DNA of 64,000 bases. Source: Apteryx mantelli. Lineage: Eukaryota > Chordata > Aves > Apterygiformes > Apterygidae. Position 1 is the stretch's first letter, and each line of letters starts with the position of its first letter. The notes under the pieces are model-generated. The model ran no database searches. It was not told the origin of the DNA and was given only the letters and a program-made list of their open reading frames with translations. Shown in pieces: positions 29,101 to 42,200 of the stretch. The stretch spans positions 66,725,684 to 66,789,683 of the forward strand of contig NC_089982.1 in assembly GCF_036417845.1 (NCBI RefSeq), written 5' to 3'. Position numbers and translations under genes: made by a program.

Positions 29101-29887
29101 CCTTTCATAAAACACAACAGTAAAACATTGTCTGAGATTACTTTGTTCCAAATACAATACTCCAGTGATCTGCAAAGATCTACAGTCACATATGAAATTT
29201 GATTCCAACAATCTTTCACAAAATTTTAAGTAACAGAAGAAGGCCACATACATGCAATCCTCCTTGTCTGTTATCCAAGTCTTCAAAAGAGACCAAGTGC
29301 TCATCAGTAAGGCCAAATGATTCACAGAAAAGCAAAGAATGCCCCTAACATTTCTTGCCGCTTAATTTCAGTAGCACTAATTTCTGGATAGTTCTCACAC
29401 ACACAAATTCAACTAAGAGTCCAAAGTATTTCAGTATTTTTTTAAACCCATTACCTAGCAACCCTAAAACCAAAACATGCTTAATTAATGAATTAGCTAA
29501 TAATTTGCAGTCACATAATAAAAGCATGCAAGATAGTGTGTCATGAACAAGTGAATTGAAGAATTAAACTATCCCACCAAGCAGCTCAGAGTGGAAAATT
29601 TCAGAATCATTTCACCATGTTTCTTGTATAAAAAAACCACAAAACTTCAGATTTGTCTTAAATTAACATTTCTGTTTTGTTTTATACTTGCTTTTTAAAC
29701 AGCTATGAAAAATTATATACTTGCATACACGCACACACACACAAAGTGAGAGGCAAGGAATAATCTAAAGCAGTGTCTCTCAACTTTCCAAACTTGTTCA
29801 TTGCTGGGAGCTGTGCATGTAACCCACTAAATGCTAAAGAGAGGCGTCACCACTGCTATCCTAATGACTTGTATGCCATCTTACAAC

Positions 29888-29894
<7 letters not shown>

Positions 29895-29920
<26 letters not shown>
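29895..29920. repeat. T26 homopolymer
   Basis: A run of 26 T on the plus strand. Read on the minus strand it is an A-run that directly follows an open frame of about 100 codons (30201 down to 29881) rich in charged residues. It could be a simple repeat or the tail of a retrocopy. No AATAAA is seen just before the A-run on the minus strand. Confidence 0.9.
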
Positions 29921-32900
29921 GATTCCTCCCTCCAGACAGAGGCATGTTCACCATTCCAGGATGCACAGTCTTTGTCACCCCTCCCTTGACGGAGCTTTCC
30001 CCGGCCCATCCCACGTTTCACGAGAGACCTTTGTCTAACATCTCTATCCATGTTCAGCCAGCATCCATCTTCTGCTGAATATTCATGAGATGGTGCCAGC
30101 AACTTCTCATTAATTCCTCTAATTTTCCTGTTACTACTCTTTCTACTGTCTGGTTGGGCAAAAACAACAGGTGGTTGAAGCATTAAGCCAGGCAGGTGCA
30201 CAGACAGAATGGGGGAGTTAGCTTTGACTCACCTTTTGCTGAAAGCTCACTATGCTACTTTTGTTATGGAAAAGTATTTCACTCAAGTCATTTACTAGCA
30301 TCACTGTACACAAGATCCCAGTTCAGAGATGCAACTGCTACATCATCACATGTAAAGTTCTTTTGCATATATTCAATGCATTAGACTAAAAGCTAGATCA
30401 TTTCCAACATTGACTGTGGAATCAACCATCAATTCTAAATGCAATAAATCAGCAAAATAAATGCACACAATTTTCATAGGTGTTCATTAATTGAGCAGAA
30501 ACCACACACACACAAAAAAAAAGGAAACTCAGACCGTAATAATGCCTTAACTAATCTAAATGGATTGGCATATTTATTAAGAACACAAGCACCAAACATT
30601 TCTCAGATGCTCCCCTTAGTATCATACACCCCTTATCTGAACTGAACCAGGTTACGAACAACAAAAGCAAAAGCTGCATGAAAAAGTTTTTTTTTTTCCC
30701 CCTCTTTTTAAACACAGCACTTAGCAAGTTCCATTGAACATTAAACTGAGCAGATAAGTAATAGGTGCGACCAAAAGTGAAGGTAACATTGGATAGGCAT
30801 CCAAAGCTATAGTTTTGCCCAAGGAAAAAACTACAAGACAGAATACTAAGCCATTCCACAATCAATCTCTTCTTTACAAATCACCTCTTCTTTATAGACA
30901 ATTATTAATAGATTTACATATAAAGTGCTAGCCTGCAGATTTCTAGAAGTCCTAATTACATGAAACACGTGCAGTTGTGCTCAGGAGTACAGAATTTAGT
31001 AAATGCTGTTTTATTGCAACTTGTACTAGTCAGATACAACAGATATTCTAGCTAAAAGTTCTCTGCAGATTCCAATATTAGCCCAGGAAGAGCATAGAAA
31101 CTCAGGAGAATCCCATCAGATATTCTGAATGACTACTGAAAGATCCCCAAATAGAGAACTGTAGCCTCCTAGCAAGCTGCAGATTTTATGCCACCAACAA
31201 TTTGTTAAGATTTAGAGTTTTCACTGGGTGTCTGACATCTTCCAAAGACAAGCCCACATCATCAGAAAAGAAATCAAGATTGCTGGTAATTCTCATCCTT
31301 CCTACTGCCAAACATATTAATAGTACCAAGCCACTAAGAGCAACTTCAATGCTGTGTTAGCTTGCAAAGACAGAGGAGGCAGACCAGTATTCTGCTTGTG
31401 ACTAAACTAATCACGGTTGCATGATACTGAACAATTGTGGGCGAGAATATCACAATTTCCAATTTAGCACAACATTCTGCCATGAAGTACAAAATGTTAC
31501 TTGAAGTTCCCAGATGCAATTAATGCAGAGGTGGGATTGTTCTTTCCTGTTCTCAGAGCTGTGCTTCAGTCTTATCTACAGATCTAAACTATTGCTGATA
31601 AGAGTTTCAGAGCCATATTAACTGATGGCAGTCTACTCTTTACTTCAGGTACTCCTTATGAACATACACAAATAGCTCTAAAACCAGCTGTTCACGAGAA
31701 AAGACCCGACAAAAATCTGGAAATTGTTCTACATGGCATTTTCAATTATGTCCTGGTGGGCTCAGTGTTGTACAAAAAAGTTTGGCAATAAAAAGTGAAA
31801 GTATTTAGCTTGTTTGTATTCCTTTTCTGTTCTTAAACTGGAACAAAGGCAGCAGTTAAGCTAACGTGAATCATATGCAAGTATGTCTGAAGTGGTGAAT
31901 CAAATGAGGTGAAAAGGCCCATTAAGAAGTTTGCAGCACACACACAAAACACAGAAAGCGCACGATCCATTGGGGTGGGAGAAGCAAGGTAAGGCAAATG
32001 CAACAGCATTCCCCAACTAACAGCTAAGGAATTTTTAAAAATTTTACAAAATAAATTCTCAAATTTTTATTGCATCCTAAAAATATTCATTTCCTTACAT
32101 TGCAATCCAAGCATTCAGATGAAGACAAATCTGTAAAACAGATTAAAATCTAAAATAACTTCAAGCATAGATCATCTTGTCTATTTAAAAAAAGTCATCT
32201 ACTAAGAAGTCTCACACCTTCTGAAAGTAATAAATTATGGCTAACAAGGATATCAAAGATGGGCAGAAGGAGTTAACACCACCTCCCCTTCCCCTGTGAC
32301 TAACATATTAATTATAGCTTCCTAGCCTGTATTACTGATTGGCCGAAACCTAATCCTGTAACATTTTAAAGTTAAATGACCTAGGAAAGAAGACTCAAGC
32401 GCTTTTTAGAAACCCTGTGAATGTAAATATCAAATTAATATCAAAATATCCAACATGAGCAGTAATTATTCATTCTCTAGCATTCAGAAACTTAAATACA
32501 TTAAAGAAACATTAAAAAATACCTGATCCAAATAAAAACTATTTCGGGTTAGATATAGGAAGAGGCTTAGGCACTTCTAGAAAAAGTTTCATATAAAGCT
32601 GTGAGCAAAGTTTTTTTTGCCTATATCTGAGGTAAGCATCCAGAATCTCTGTATGCTCAAGGGAAATCTATCTGACACAGCAAGTAGAGTCTATGGTGTG
32701 ATCTACCTGTTCAAACAGAGCTTTCAACCTCACAGTCAGACAAGCTTGCTTTCCATACTCCGTTTTAAAAGGATCCTGGATTCCTCGCTCTGATACAGAC
32801 ACCTCAAGAGATGCAACATGAGTCCCACCCTTAAAAGTTCTCATCAAGTAACACTGTGGCTAAGTGCTTTAATGAATCTGGGCCCCACTAACTCAATAGT

Positions 32901-35900
32901 GTTAAAAAGCAAACGAAAATAATGAAGAGGTGATGCAGGGAATGGTGCATAGCAATTGTTACTTTATTATGACACCACCACATGTTGAAGCATGCATGGT
33001 CATTAATACCAGCTCCCAAAGAATACAGTATTCGCAAAGAGCAGTATAACAGCAATAGCCTTGGCACCATCAGCAGCCAGAGAAGCTGAGGACAGCCAGG
33101 CAAGCTTACTGCTGCAAACATCCAGTGTGGGAAGCAGCAACTGCTGCAGAGCAGGCTGGCTGCTTTCTTCTGCTCCAGCCCTGTACCCATCAGGAACCAT
33201 CCCACATGCTTCCACCCCTTCGGGAAGTACCATCAAGATAAACGGCAAGGCTTTCTGCCTGCTCTGCCAAATGCAAATCAGCACTTCCAGACTTCCTCCG
33301 AGAAAAATAACAACCGGACAGAAGTTGGAGGATAGCTGCAACCCATCCTTTGGACCATAATGCCTGAATAAAAATAAAATGCAATCTCTGATAGTTAAAA
33401 AAAAAAAGTGATTCATACTCAGATATCTAAGTATATCCAAGTATCTTTAAAATCTTTCAGGCTAGGGAAAAAGTAACTGACATTGTTTTCTAGTTGAAAT
33501 GGATATGATGATTAGTTTCAATTAACAAAATCAGAAAATGCCTAACACTCAAGCAGTAAAATAAAGGTTTTCACCTGTTTAACAAACCAATTAACTAGAA
33601 CTTTTACTTTGAAGTAATCCATGTTTAACAGAAGCTTGAGATAGGCCCAAGAACAAGCAAGTTTCACTTTTTGTTAATAAATGAGAAGCTTGATATCATC
33701 AGGTGGGGTTATTTTATAAAACAAGTGAGCATGTCAGAGGCAAAGGCCCATCATTATTGATGCAAATGTAGCAGGGTATTTACAACTCCTGGACATGAGT
33801 TATTAGGAAAGCTACAATGTTTGCCCCAGCGTTAGCACTAACAACTACAATACTTGGAAAATTTCAGTATTTGAGTTAGCACCTGTACTTACCACCTGTA
33901 TGAATGATGTAACGCAGCCTATACCATGTCTCTCACATAGTTGTTTCACATATTAACATTAAGAAAACATTCAGGAAAAATATTCTCTACTACGTATTCA
34001 AAAACTAAATAGAAAAAGACTTCTCAAACACTTCATACACCAAAAAATACAATATCAGAACAACGATCAGAATTAACATGTTTATTTATAACATTTATAT
34101 AACTAAAACTCCAACAAATGCTACTCATTTGGATAATCAACTACTACTTTTATATTTAAAGAATAAAAGCAATAATTTGGACAAGATGACAAATGGTTGT
34201 CTTGTTCTTTGGCTTCTGCGAGAATGTTCATCCGCTGCTGACAAAGAATTTTGTGTGTAGAAAACTAAAAATAGTAAAAAACAAAAACAAGAAAGTAACT
34301 GTAATTTTACTAACTTTCAGCAGAAAAGAAATTTCAGCCTCCAGATACCATTAAGAAGATTGCAAGCCAATAGAAATAAACGCAAGAAAAACAGTTCAAT
34401 AAGCTCAGTTTACAAAGTGAATCAGTGCTAGTAAGAACTTTGACAATATTCAATTCGAAAATCTCCCACATAACAACACTTCCCAAAAACTTATCATATA
34501 AATTATGATGAACATACTACAACATTATGATATTCTCCTTGAGGCATCTTACCCTTATTCTTTCTATGTTAAGAGTCACTCATTTTTGCACAAAACCAAA
34601 AATAAAGATTGAAGGGAAAACAGCAAGCACCTGCTGAACTGCCTTATCTCAAATGACACTACTGTACCTTAGAGCTACACGGAATACTATCAAAAACATA
34701 AGAGCTGGTCATATTGACCCAAAGATGTCCATCTAGCACAACTTTGTTCAGCTTCAGATGGTGCGGCACATTGAGGGTGAAGGGAAGAACAACTCTTCCA
34801 TAAACAAACTCATTTTTGGTCTGCAGAACCGTCTGCTGCAATAAGTTTCCTAGTTTAATTTCACCTGTTCACACAGGTATTCTCTCCCTTTATGGGAGAT
34901 GGAAACCAGGGGGGGCTGGAAATCTATTTTAAACCTCCTGATTTTCAATGAGTGCTTCCAGATCTCATCATGAAAATAATAAGCAGTCTTCCTGTAGTTG
35001 CCTCCTTTATAATATTCATGGTTTCTAAAGTGCTCTATTGTATCCTCACTATCATCTCATAAGACTTGAAACCCATCTAATTGCTGGCTACTACAGTCCC
35101 CTTCCCTCTTCTTCCACCTCCTTGGCCTTCCTTGCCATGCATTCTTGCTCCCTTTGCTGCATTAACCTAGGGTTCATCCAACCTTTGCTGAGCGAGGTTT
35201 CAACAAATTATTCCAGTAGAAAATGAACCCAGCAATATTCCGTTAGTTTAATTAGCTGAATTAGCTCAGCATGAGAAAAAGCCCAGGCTGACCACAGTCC
35301 CCAACAAATATGCTAGCTTCAGCATCCAAAGAACTACAGGCTCAGGTCAGGTCTTTTCCAAAACAAGATGTTCTTATCTAGTTTCTCCTCACAGAGAAAA
35401 ACCCACTTCACATATGCAAAAAGCTCTGGCCAGCTTTATTCAAACCTTTTCTAGGCATGTTTACATATTTCAAGATGGGATGACAAAATTGCTTTCAAGC
35501 AGTCTGTGGACAAACTGAGTTTATACAGCAGCAATGATATATGTCATGCTATTTTCCTGTCCTCACAAATTTGTAGCATTTCTTCATGACCAACCACCAG
35601 GCTCTTTCTAAAGAGCAATCCACAATTACTCCCAAAATCAGAATCAGAATGTTTACACTGGGTCCCAAGTAGCATCATCATGCTGCTAGTCGCCAAACTT
35701 CCAATCACTTATAAGCCAAATAGTATAATGCTCCATTTGTAATCTTTCTACACTGTGAAAATACATCATGTATACCAACCTTTTTATTCCCATTAAGATA
35801 GTATTTTACCTGAGAATTTATCATCACCCTTTTGTAAGAAAATAACAATTTCTGTGGGCCTGATCCTAACCAAGGTTGTGTATACAGCTTCCATTTTGTT

Positions 35901-38900
35901 GGAATGAGGAAGCTGCATTTTGCCTCTTACCACCCTTCAGTATCAAGAGAAATTAGAGCCTTGACTACTGTGCAGAGAATACTACGAATAAACAGACATG
36001 AGAATGTAAAACAAGTGTCTAAGTGCTTTTGTGACAAAAAAAGGACAGACATTGCAGATGCATAATTTCTTAGGAAAGATGTTGACTTAATAAAGTAAAC
36101 AAACCATTTTTATTTGAATTCCTTTACAACAAAGCTATTTAAAAGTGGTCAGTTGGATGCACTTGGAGTTCAGATAGATTCCTTTTCTCTTTTGAGCTGG
36201 TACATATCTACAGCAGAATCAGAATGGGACATGTCTTTATTATCCTGCATTAATAAAACCATATTTCATCAGCTTTGCTTTATGGGACTAAATAGTTATG
36301 CCAGGCAAGTGATACTAATTTTAACACTATCTTACAATAAATCAAAGACAAACACCTTTGCACTAATAAAAACTGACTTAACTCCTGAAACACAAAGGTT
36401 TCATTACAAAACAAAGATTTTTCTATAAATTAGGGTGGTATCATCCATAAAGACCAAACTCTTTAAAAATCCCTGCTAAAATCTTGGCTGTACTAATAAT
36501 CTGAAAGTCTCCCTCTGCAAATTCTGTGAATTGAGTGTTTCCTTTATCAATTTTGAATACCATTTTTTTAATTTCACAGATAATAAAATTTAAGTAAAAC
36601 ACTGCTCTTTCATGGGTATCCACATCTCACTTACCCACCTTTCTCAATCACTTACTATTTACTTGATATGTGTAGGTTTCTGTCAAAAAGGATAACACTA
36701 CCCTCCTCCAAAACTGTTATCTTCCTGCAGATGCCCTTGTGTAGCTGTGCAGTGAACTGAAGTGGGAACCCAATCCTGCTGAAAAACATGAAGATTAACT
36801 TCCAGCTCAGTCAATTCCCCAAAATAGCTCACCTTAAGCCAAAATAACATTAAGGAAGCAGTCAAAACACATGGAGAACAGGCAGGGAGGAAGAGGAATC
36901 AGAAAGCACAAAGGAGGAGCATCCCTTTTTGCAGGAACAGGCTACACTGAAGTCAGTTCATTTCGATAGTAAAGCCACATCCTTAAAACACCACAGAGCT
37001 ACAGGTTTCACACCCACTGCCTGCAACACAACCAAAATAAGACTAGTTACAGGGACTGCAGTTGCATATGACCAAAACCAAAATATTCATTTACTTGAAA
37101 TGCAGTGTTAGAAGGAAGTCCCAGAGAACACATAATATAAGTTCATATGTTTAGGAGTCAATGGAATTCATTTCACTCTCTCTTATCTGTACTTTACTAT
37201 CACTGAACTGTTTCAAAAGTAACTACAATACCCTTTATGGCTATGCCAACTGTGTTTCAGTAGACGAATTCAGAGAATACAAACAGGGCAGAAGGAGAAA
37301 AGAGACTGAGACTGCCATGTTCTGAAACAGTACCAGGAAAACTAAGAGTTTCAAAGAAAAAGGTTAACATACACGGGACAAGACAGATGTCCTGAAGAAA
37401 GCTATTTGTAACTAAAAACTGCAAATAGAAAAAATCTCTATCCTTTTCTATCTTGCTACATCATGGTATAAGTATTGAGCTACATGATATTATGAAACAG
37501 TAAACCATACTAAGCACTAGGACAAAAATTAAAATTAACAATTTTTAAATCTTTAGGCAATAAAAAATAACTTAAGCCAACAATGTTTCTTACAGGCATG
37601 CAATGTTACAGTAAGAAATTATCTTGCAACCTTCTGTATGTAGCAATCAAGAATTAAAAAAAAATAAAATAAAATTCTACCGTAGAAGGAAGTCTCCTAC
37701 TCAGGATGAGTAAGTTTAGCATTTGTTTCAAAATCATCATGCATCATGTGGTTTGGGTGGTTTTGTTTATTTGTTAGCAGTAAAATATTTCTTGCTTGTT
37801 CTTCAAATAAAAATACTGAGTGGCATTTCAAATTCAGAAAAAAGCTAATCAAGTTTGAGTACGTCATTTTAAGACTGAGTTCACTATAATTAGAGAGAAA
37901 AAACATAAAATGTGTTCTTGTTAATTGCTTTAGGCTTAGGCATAGAAATGGAAGAAATCACTGCTTAATAATGGGAGTAGAAGAGGAGAAACTCACCAAG
38001 ATGATGTTTCAAGTAAAATCCTGTAGTTGGAACTACAGAATTTCAGCATATGAACAAAAGTCATATTGATAATTTTCTAGCAAATCTTACTGAACCTATT
38101 TCTGTACATAAACAGAGACTGTAAAGTAAAAGTCAAAAAAATCACTTAGCCATCCACTCAGCTATCAACTGCTATCACAGCTACAGAAAAAAAACAGGAA
38201 ATGTTCAGGAGTTATTGAGGACAAATCTGAATGGCAGTTCAGTAGAATTATTAAATATAAATAGAAAATAATGTTTGTGTGAAAGTTTCCTTTCTAAATG
38301 ACACATCTAACTTGCATAGAACTCAATCTTTATTAATTCAGTTCACGTAGTCACCTCATGGAATCGAAAAAAATATATTCCTTTATCTGTTCAACACTAC
38401 ATGTGCTTAGCAATTCACATATAGCTAGTTCCTTCCTTTATTCTAAACCACAGAGCCAGAAAGCTATCGTACCACACCTTCAGGTGCAGAAAGTTTCCAG
38501 TTTTAAGGAAAAGCTACATGGAGTTTAGAACTCCAAAATATTTTCCCTAACTCTTTATTTGACAAAAACTTGTTTAGATTAATATTTTACATTATTTCTT
38601 TTTTTAAACACAGCTTTAGATATTTTCAGATATACTACTGTTCAATGTCCACCCTAGTTTTGGAGGCCAAGTGAATGACAAAATGTCTTACAATTAACTG
38701 CAGAAACAAACTGTTCACAAAACCCAGAATTAAAATTTTAACTGGAAACAATACAGAGGGCTTGGCTGCTGTCAGTTTTTAAACGCTTCAAGTGGCAAAG
38801 GAAAAGGTAGGAAACAAAGCATGGCCTAGAGGGAAAGGATCAAGGCTGTTTTTGCATTCCCACAAATTCTGAGCTACTGCAGAAGTTGAAAAAGCTTCAC

Positions 38901-39156
38901 GCAACCCAAGCAGCCTCAACAACCATTCCAATTTACACAAGTCTCTGTGATGCTGCTTGCGGTTTGCAGTACAAGCCACAATAGGCAGTGACAGATTCCC
39001 TTCCACCTCTGCATCCAGGGATCACTAGAGAAGCAAGAAAGATTCACTTGCAGTGATGATATACTACCTGCATACAGAGGAAATATTCTCCTGATATACT
39101 TAAAATTCCTTGCTAAAGACCACAAGAATGAGATTACAAAGAAAAGTGGTTCTTAA

Positions 39157-39227
39157 CTGTTAACTCAAATTCTGTTGACTCAAATGAGTCAACAATTCTG
39201 TTAATGGGTTCTGTTAACTCAAATTCT
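39157..39227. repeat. Direct repeat flanking a palindrome with two AP-1-like sites
   Basis: A perfect 17-bp direct repeat, CTGTTAACTCAAATTCT, occurs at 39157-39173 and 39211-39227. Between the two copies lies a palindrome at 39174-39193 with 9-bp perfect arms (GTTGACTCA and TGAGTCAAC) and a 2-bp centre. Each arm contains an AP-1 consensus, TGACTCA at 39176-39182 and TGAGTCA at 39185-39191. The arrangement is read directly; any regulatory role is inference. Confidence 0.75.
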
Positions 39228-42200
39228 TAACTGTTCTGCCAAGAACATTATCTTCAATTTCAAATAAAGATTTTAGTTAAAACTCCAGAGTACTTTTCAT
39301 TAAACAGATTTAAGGATTCCTTTAATAGGGCTCTGAAAAATGCTGTGCTTCTGGGATTTGAAGGAAAAGGAGCAAGGTCCAGAAGAAAAAAAACAGAGAA
39401 GATGTAGAAAGAAATATGTGATTCTTCTCAGTTAAGTTTGAAGTTTACATAGAAGTCAAGTAAACAGAAACTCAAATTTTATAATACGCAGACAATCATC
39501 ACATTCTGTTTATGCCACTTCTATATTATAACTATGCATCTTCATTTTATTCACCCACTCCCCCTTTCAGATATGCAAAGATAGTTTCCATAGTAACAAG
39601 AGAGACTTAGTAATATATCCAAAAAGAAAAATAACAGCAGCTTATGTAATAACTTGAAATTCACCTTTGTAAAATATATACATGCTTATTTTAGGACAAC
39701 ATACATACATAGTGATTATTTACTCTTAATACATGCCATCCGCGGTCAAGATAAACATCTCAAATTCCTGTATTTTCATTTCACAGATATGATGTAACAA
39801 ACAGTCTAATGGCAATGAATTATTCTCATTTCATTGTTCCTGCAGTAAATAAAGCCAGCTCTTATGTGAGATACACTTCTTTTGACCAAGTTTTAGACAA
39901 CGCATTAGAAAGCACAAAAACCTGAAAACCATAGTAATTTTTCTTCCCCCTCAGCGTAACAGCTTTTTTCAATATGCTCTTCTCACCTAGTACTGATTGA
40001 GAACATTAAATAAAGAGAGCATATAAATCACAACACAAGCTACGATCAATTAAAAGGAAAACAAATTGTTTACTTTATACAAACTTGAAAAAAGGAAACC
40101 AGCAAACTACATTTAAGTGTTTTTCACAGTCATAACATCTTCATGTGAAAGCTTCACAAGATCAACCGCCTCTGTCATAGATCCAGCCCTCCTGTGACAG
40201 ACACCTGCCAGCTCAACCTAGATATGATAGGTCAGTATCACTGAGGTTAGTTAGAAAAGAATGAGTCATGCCCAAGTTCTGTAAGGAGCAGCTAGTCAGG
40301 GCTGGGTAGGAGGTCCCCAGCAAAACCAAGATCTCTTCAGATAGCTGATAGCTGAAAGAACAACACAGGAACCTGCTGATGGAGAGATGGTACTAAGCCA
40401 GGAATGCCTGGGTAGGGTGACACCAAAGGGTTTTAAGAGATGGTCTACTTCAGACTGTGGTGAACAAAGAAAAAGAAAACAGCAGCAAAATAACCTGGTA
40501 AATTCCCAACAGTAAGACCAGAGAAGTCTTCAGAAGAGATGAAGCTGATGGTCAAGAAAACAAGAAAGTTCACAGGACACCAGAACATCAGAACACTTAC
40601 CAGGAACACTGAAAAGTTACAATGAAAACAACCTAAAGCCTGCAAGGCAGAAATACTCAGCTGTAGGCAAAGGAAATTATGAGTGCTTGAGATCTTATCT
40701 CTAAGTGGGATTCCAGTGCCACTGGTCAGAAATCAACATTAACTACAAAAAGACTAAGCTTTTCGCTGGCTATTGATTTTATCTTTGTTTCAAAAATCTC
40801 TGCAAATCCAGGCAACTGCAGCTGTCTTTGTCTATACCTGGCAGTTATGCCAATACACCAACTGCTGATTGAGCAATCAAAAGCCTAAAACCTAGTTGCA
40901 CAAGGTTTCTTTGTTGGATTTTTTCCTATTCTTTATCACCAAGAGTAAGGAATACAATCTGAGGAAACTGAGAACAGAGGAGAAATGAATAACCAGATTT
41001 CAGGGACTGATGACTCTGCACCGAGGCATTCTCATGAACTAAATGACAGAAGGACTCTAATTTCTGTTAACTAAGGAGAAATGGTAAGACCAGATCATGA
41101 AGTGCTCAACTACAGACCTACAAATGTAAGTAACAGAACAAAACAAGCTCAGGATGCTCAGCTTTTACCACTAAGGAAATTACTAACCTTAAAAAGCAGT
41201 TTACTAGAGAAGTGACAGAAGTCTCCTAGCTCACAACCTTTTAAGACCTGTGCTGGTGAAAATGCTCATGCAAGGTCATTTTGCTACATGATCAGAACCA
41301 CTGCACTCTTTGTATTACTCCAGCATACACGAAGCCTCACACACAAGCACCAACTTTAAAATGGATTACTCTAGCTAAAGAAAGTCACTAATCCCTGATA
41401 CTGCAGTTTCATAGTCACTTCAGGGATGCAATGTTACAGCTAATGACTCACTGCCATCACAGGGGTAGACATCCCTTCTCCCACTTCTGACCCCGCTGGC
41501 ACAGTCCCACCCTCTTCCTTGAGCTGGTGCTAGTTAAAGCATCTCATGAAAGAGTCTGACAAGAAATCCGTTGGCTTTTCTGTTGCCTGCTTCCTACCAC
41601 ATTCCTGTAAGTTAAAGCAACAGATTGTGCTTACAGACACTAGGCACAAAAAGGGTATGAAATAGAAGGGGGAGCAGGAAGTCCCTCCCTGTCAGCAGCG
41701 AGTGCTGGGGTGAGCATGCCTGCTGCTGCTTCCTCTCTTGTGCTAACACTACTGCTCACATTGCCAACCAGGGTGGGGATCAGCTCCCAAAGAGGAAAAC
41801 CACCCTTCAGCAGCCACCCACATTAGAGAGGCTTAAACCAATTGTGAAGTTGCAGATAAAAAATAGTTTACTAGAAATTCTCACTTCTCAAGAACCTTAC
41901 TTCCAAGTTCCATGAACTTGAAGAACTCTGAGTGTTAAGATGATGGAGAAATTCCAGAATGGAAATTCACTGAAAAAAAAACACAAGTCTTCCAATGACT
42001 TTCAGAAAAAGGTTACATTATGTTGTTTTTTCAGTGGTGCTACCCTTCAGAATGGTCTAGCTAAATACTATCAACCATTCTGAAAGAACTTTATTAGCCA
42101 AATATAGTTCCTGATTCTCTGCCTCACCTGAAAGACAAACTAATTTCCTGATCAGCAATTAAATTTAGACTTTTAAACGAGAGGGAAAAAATATATATTT

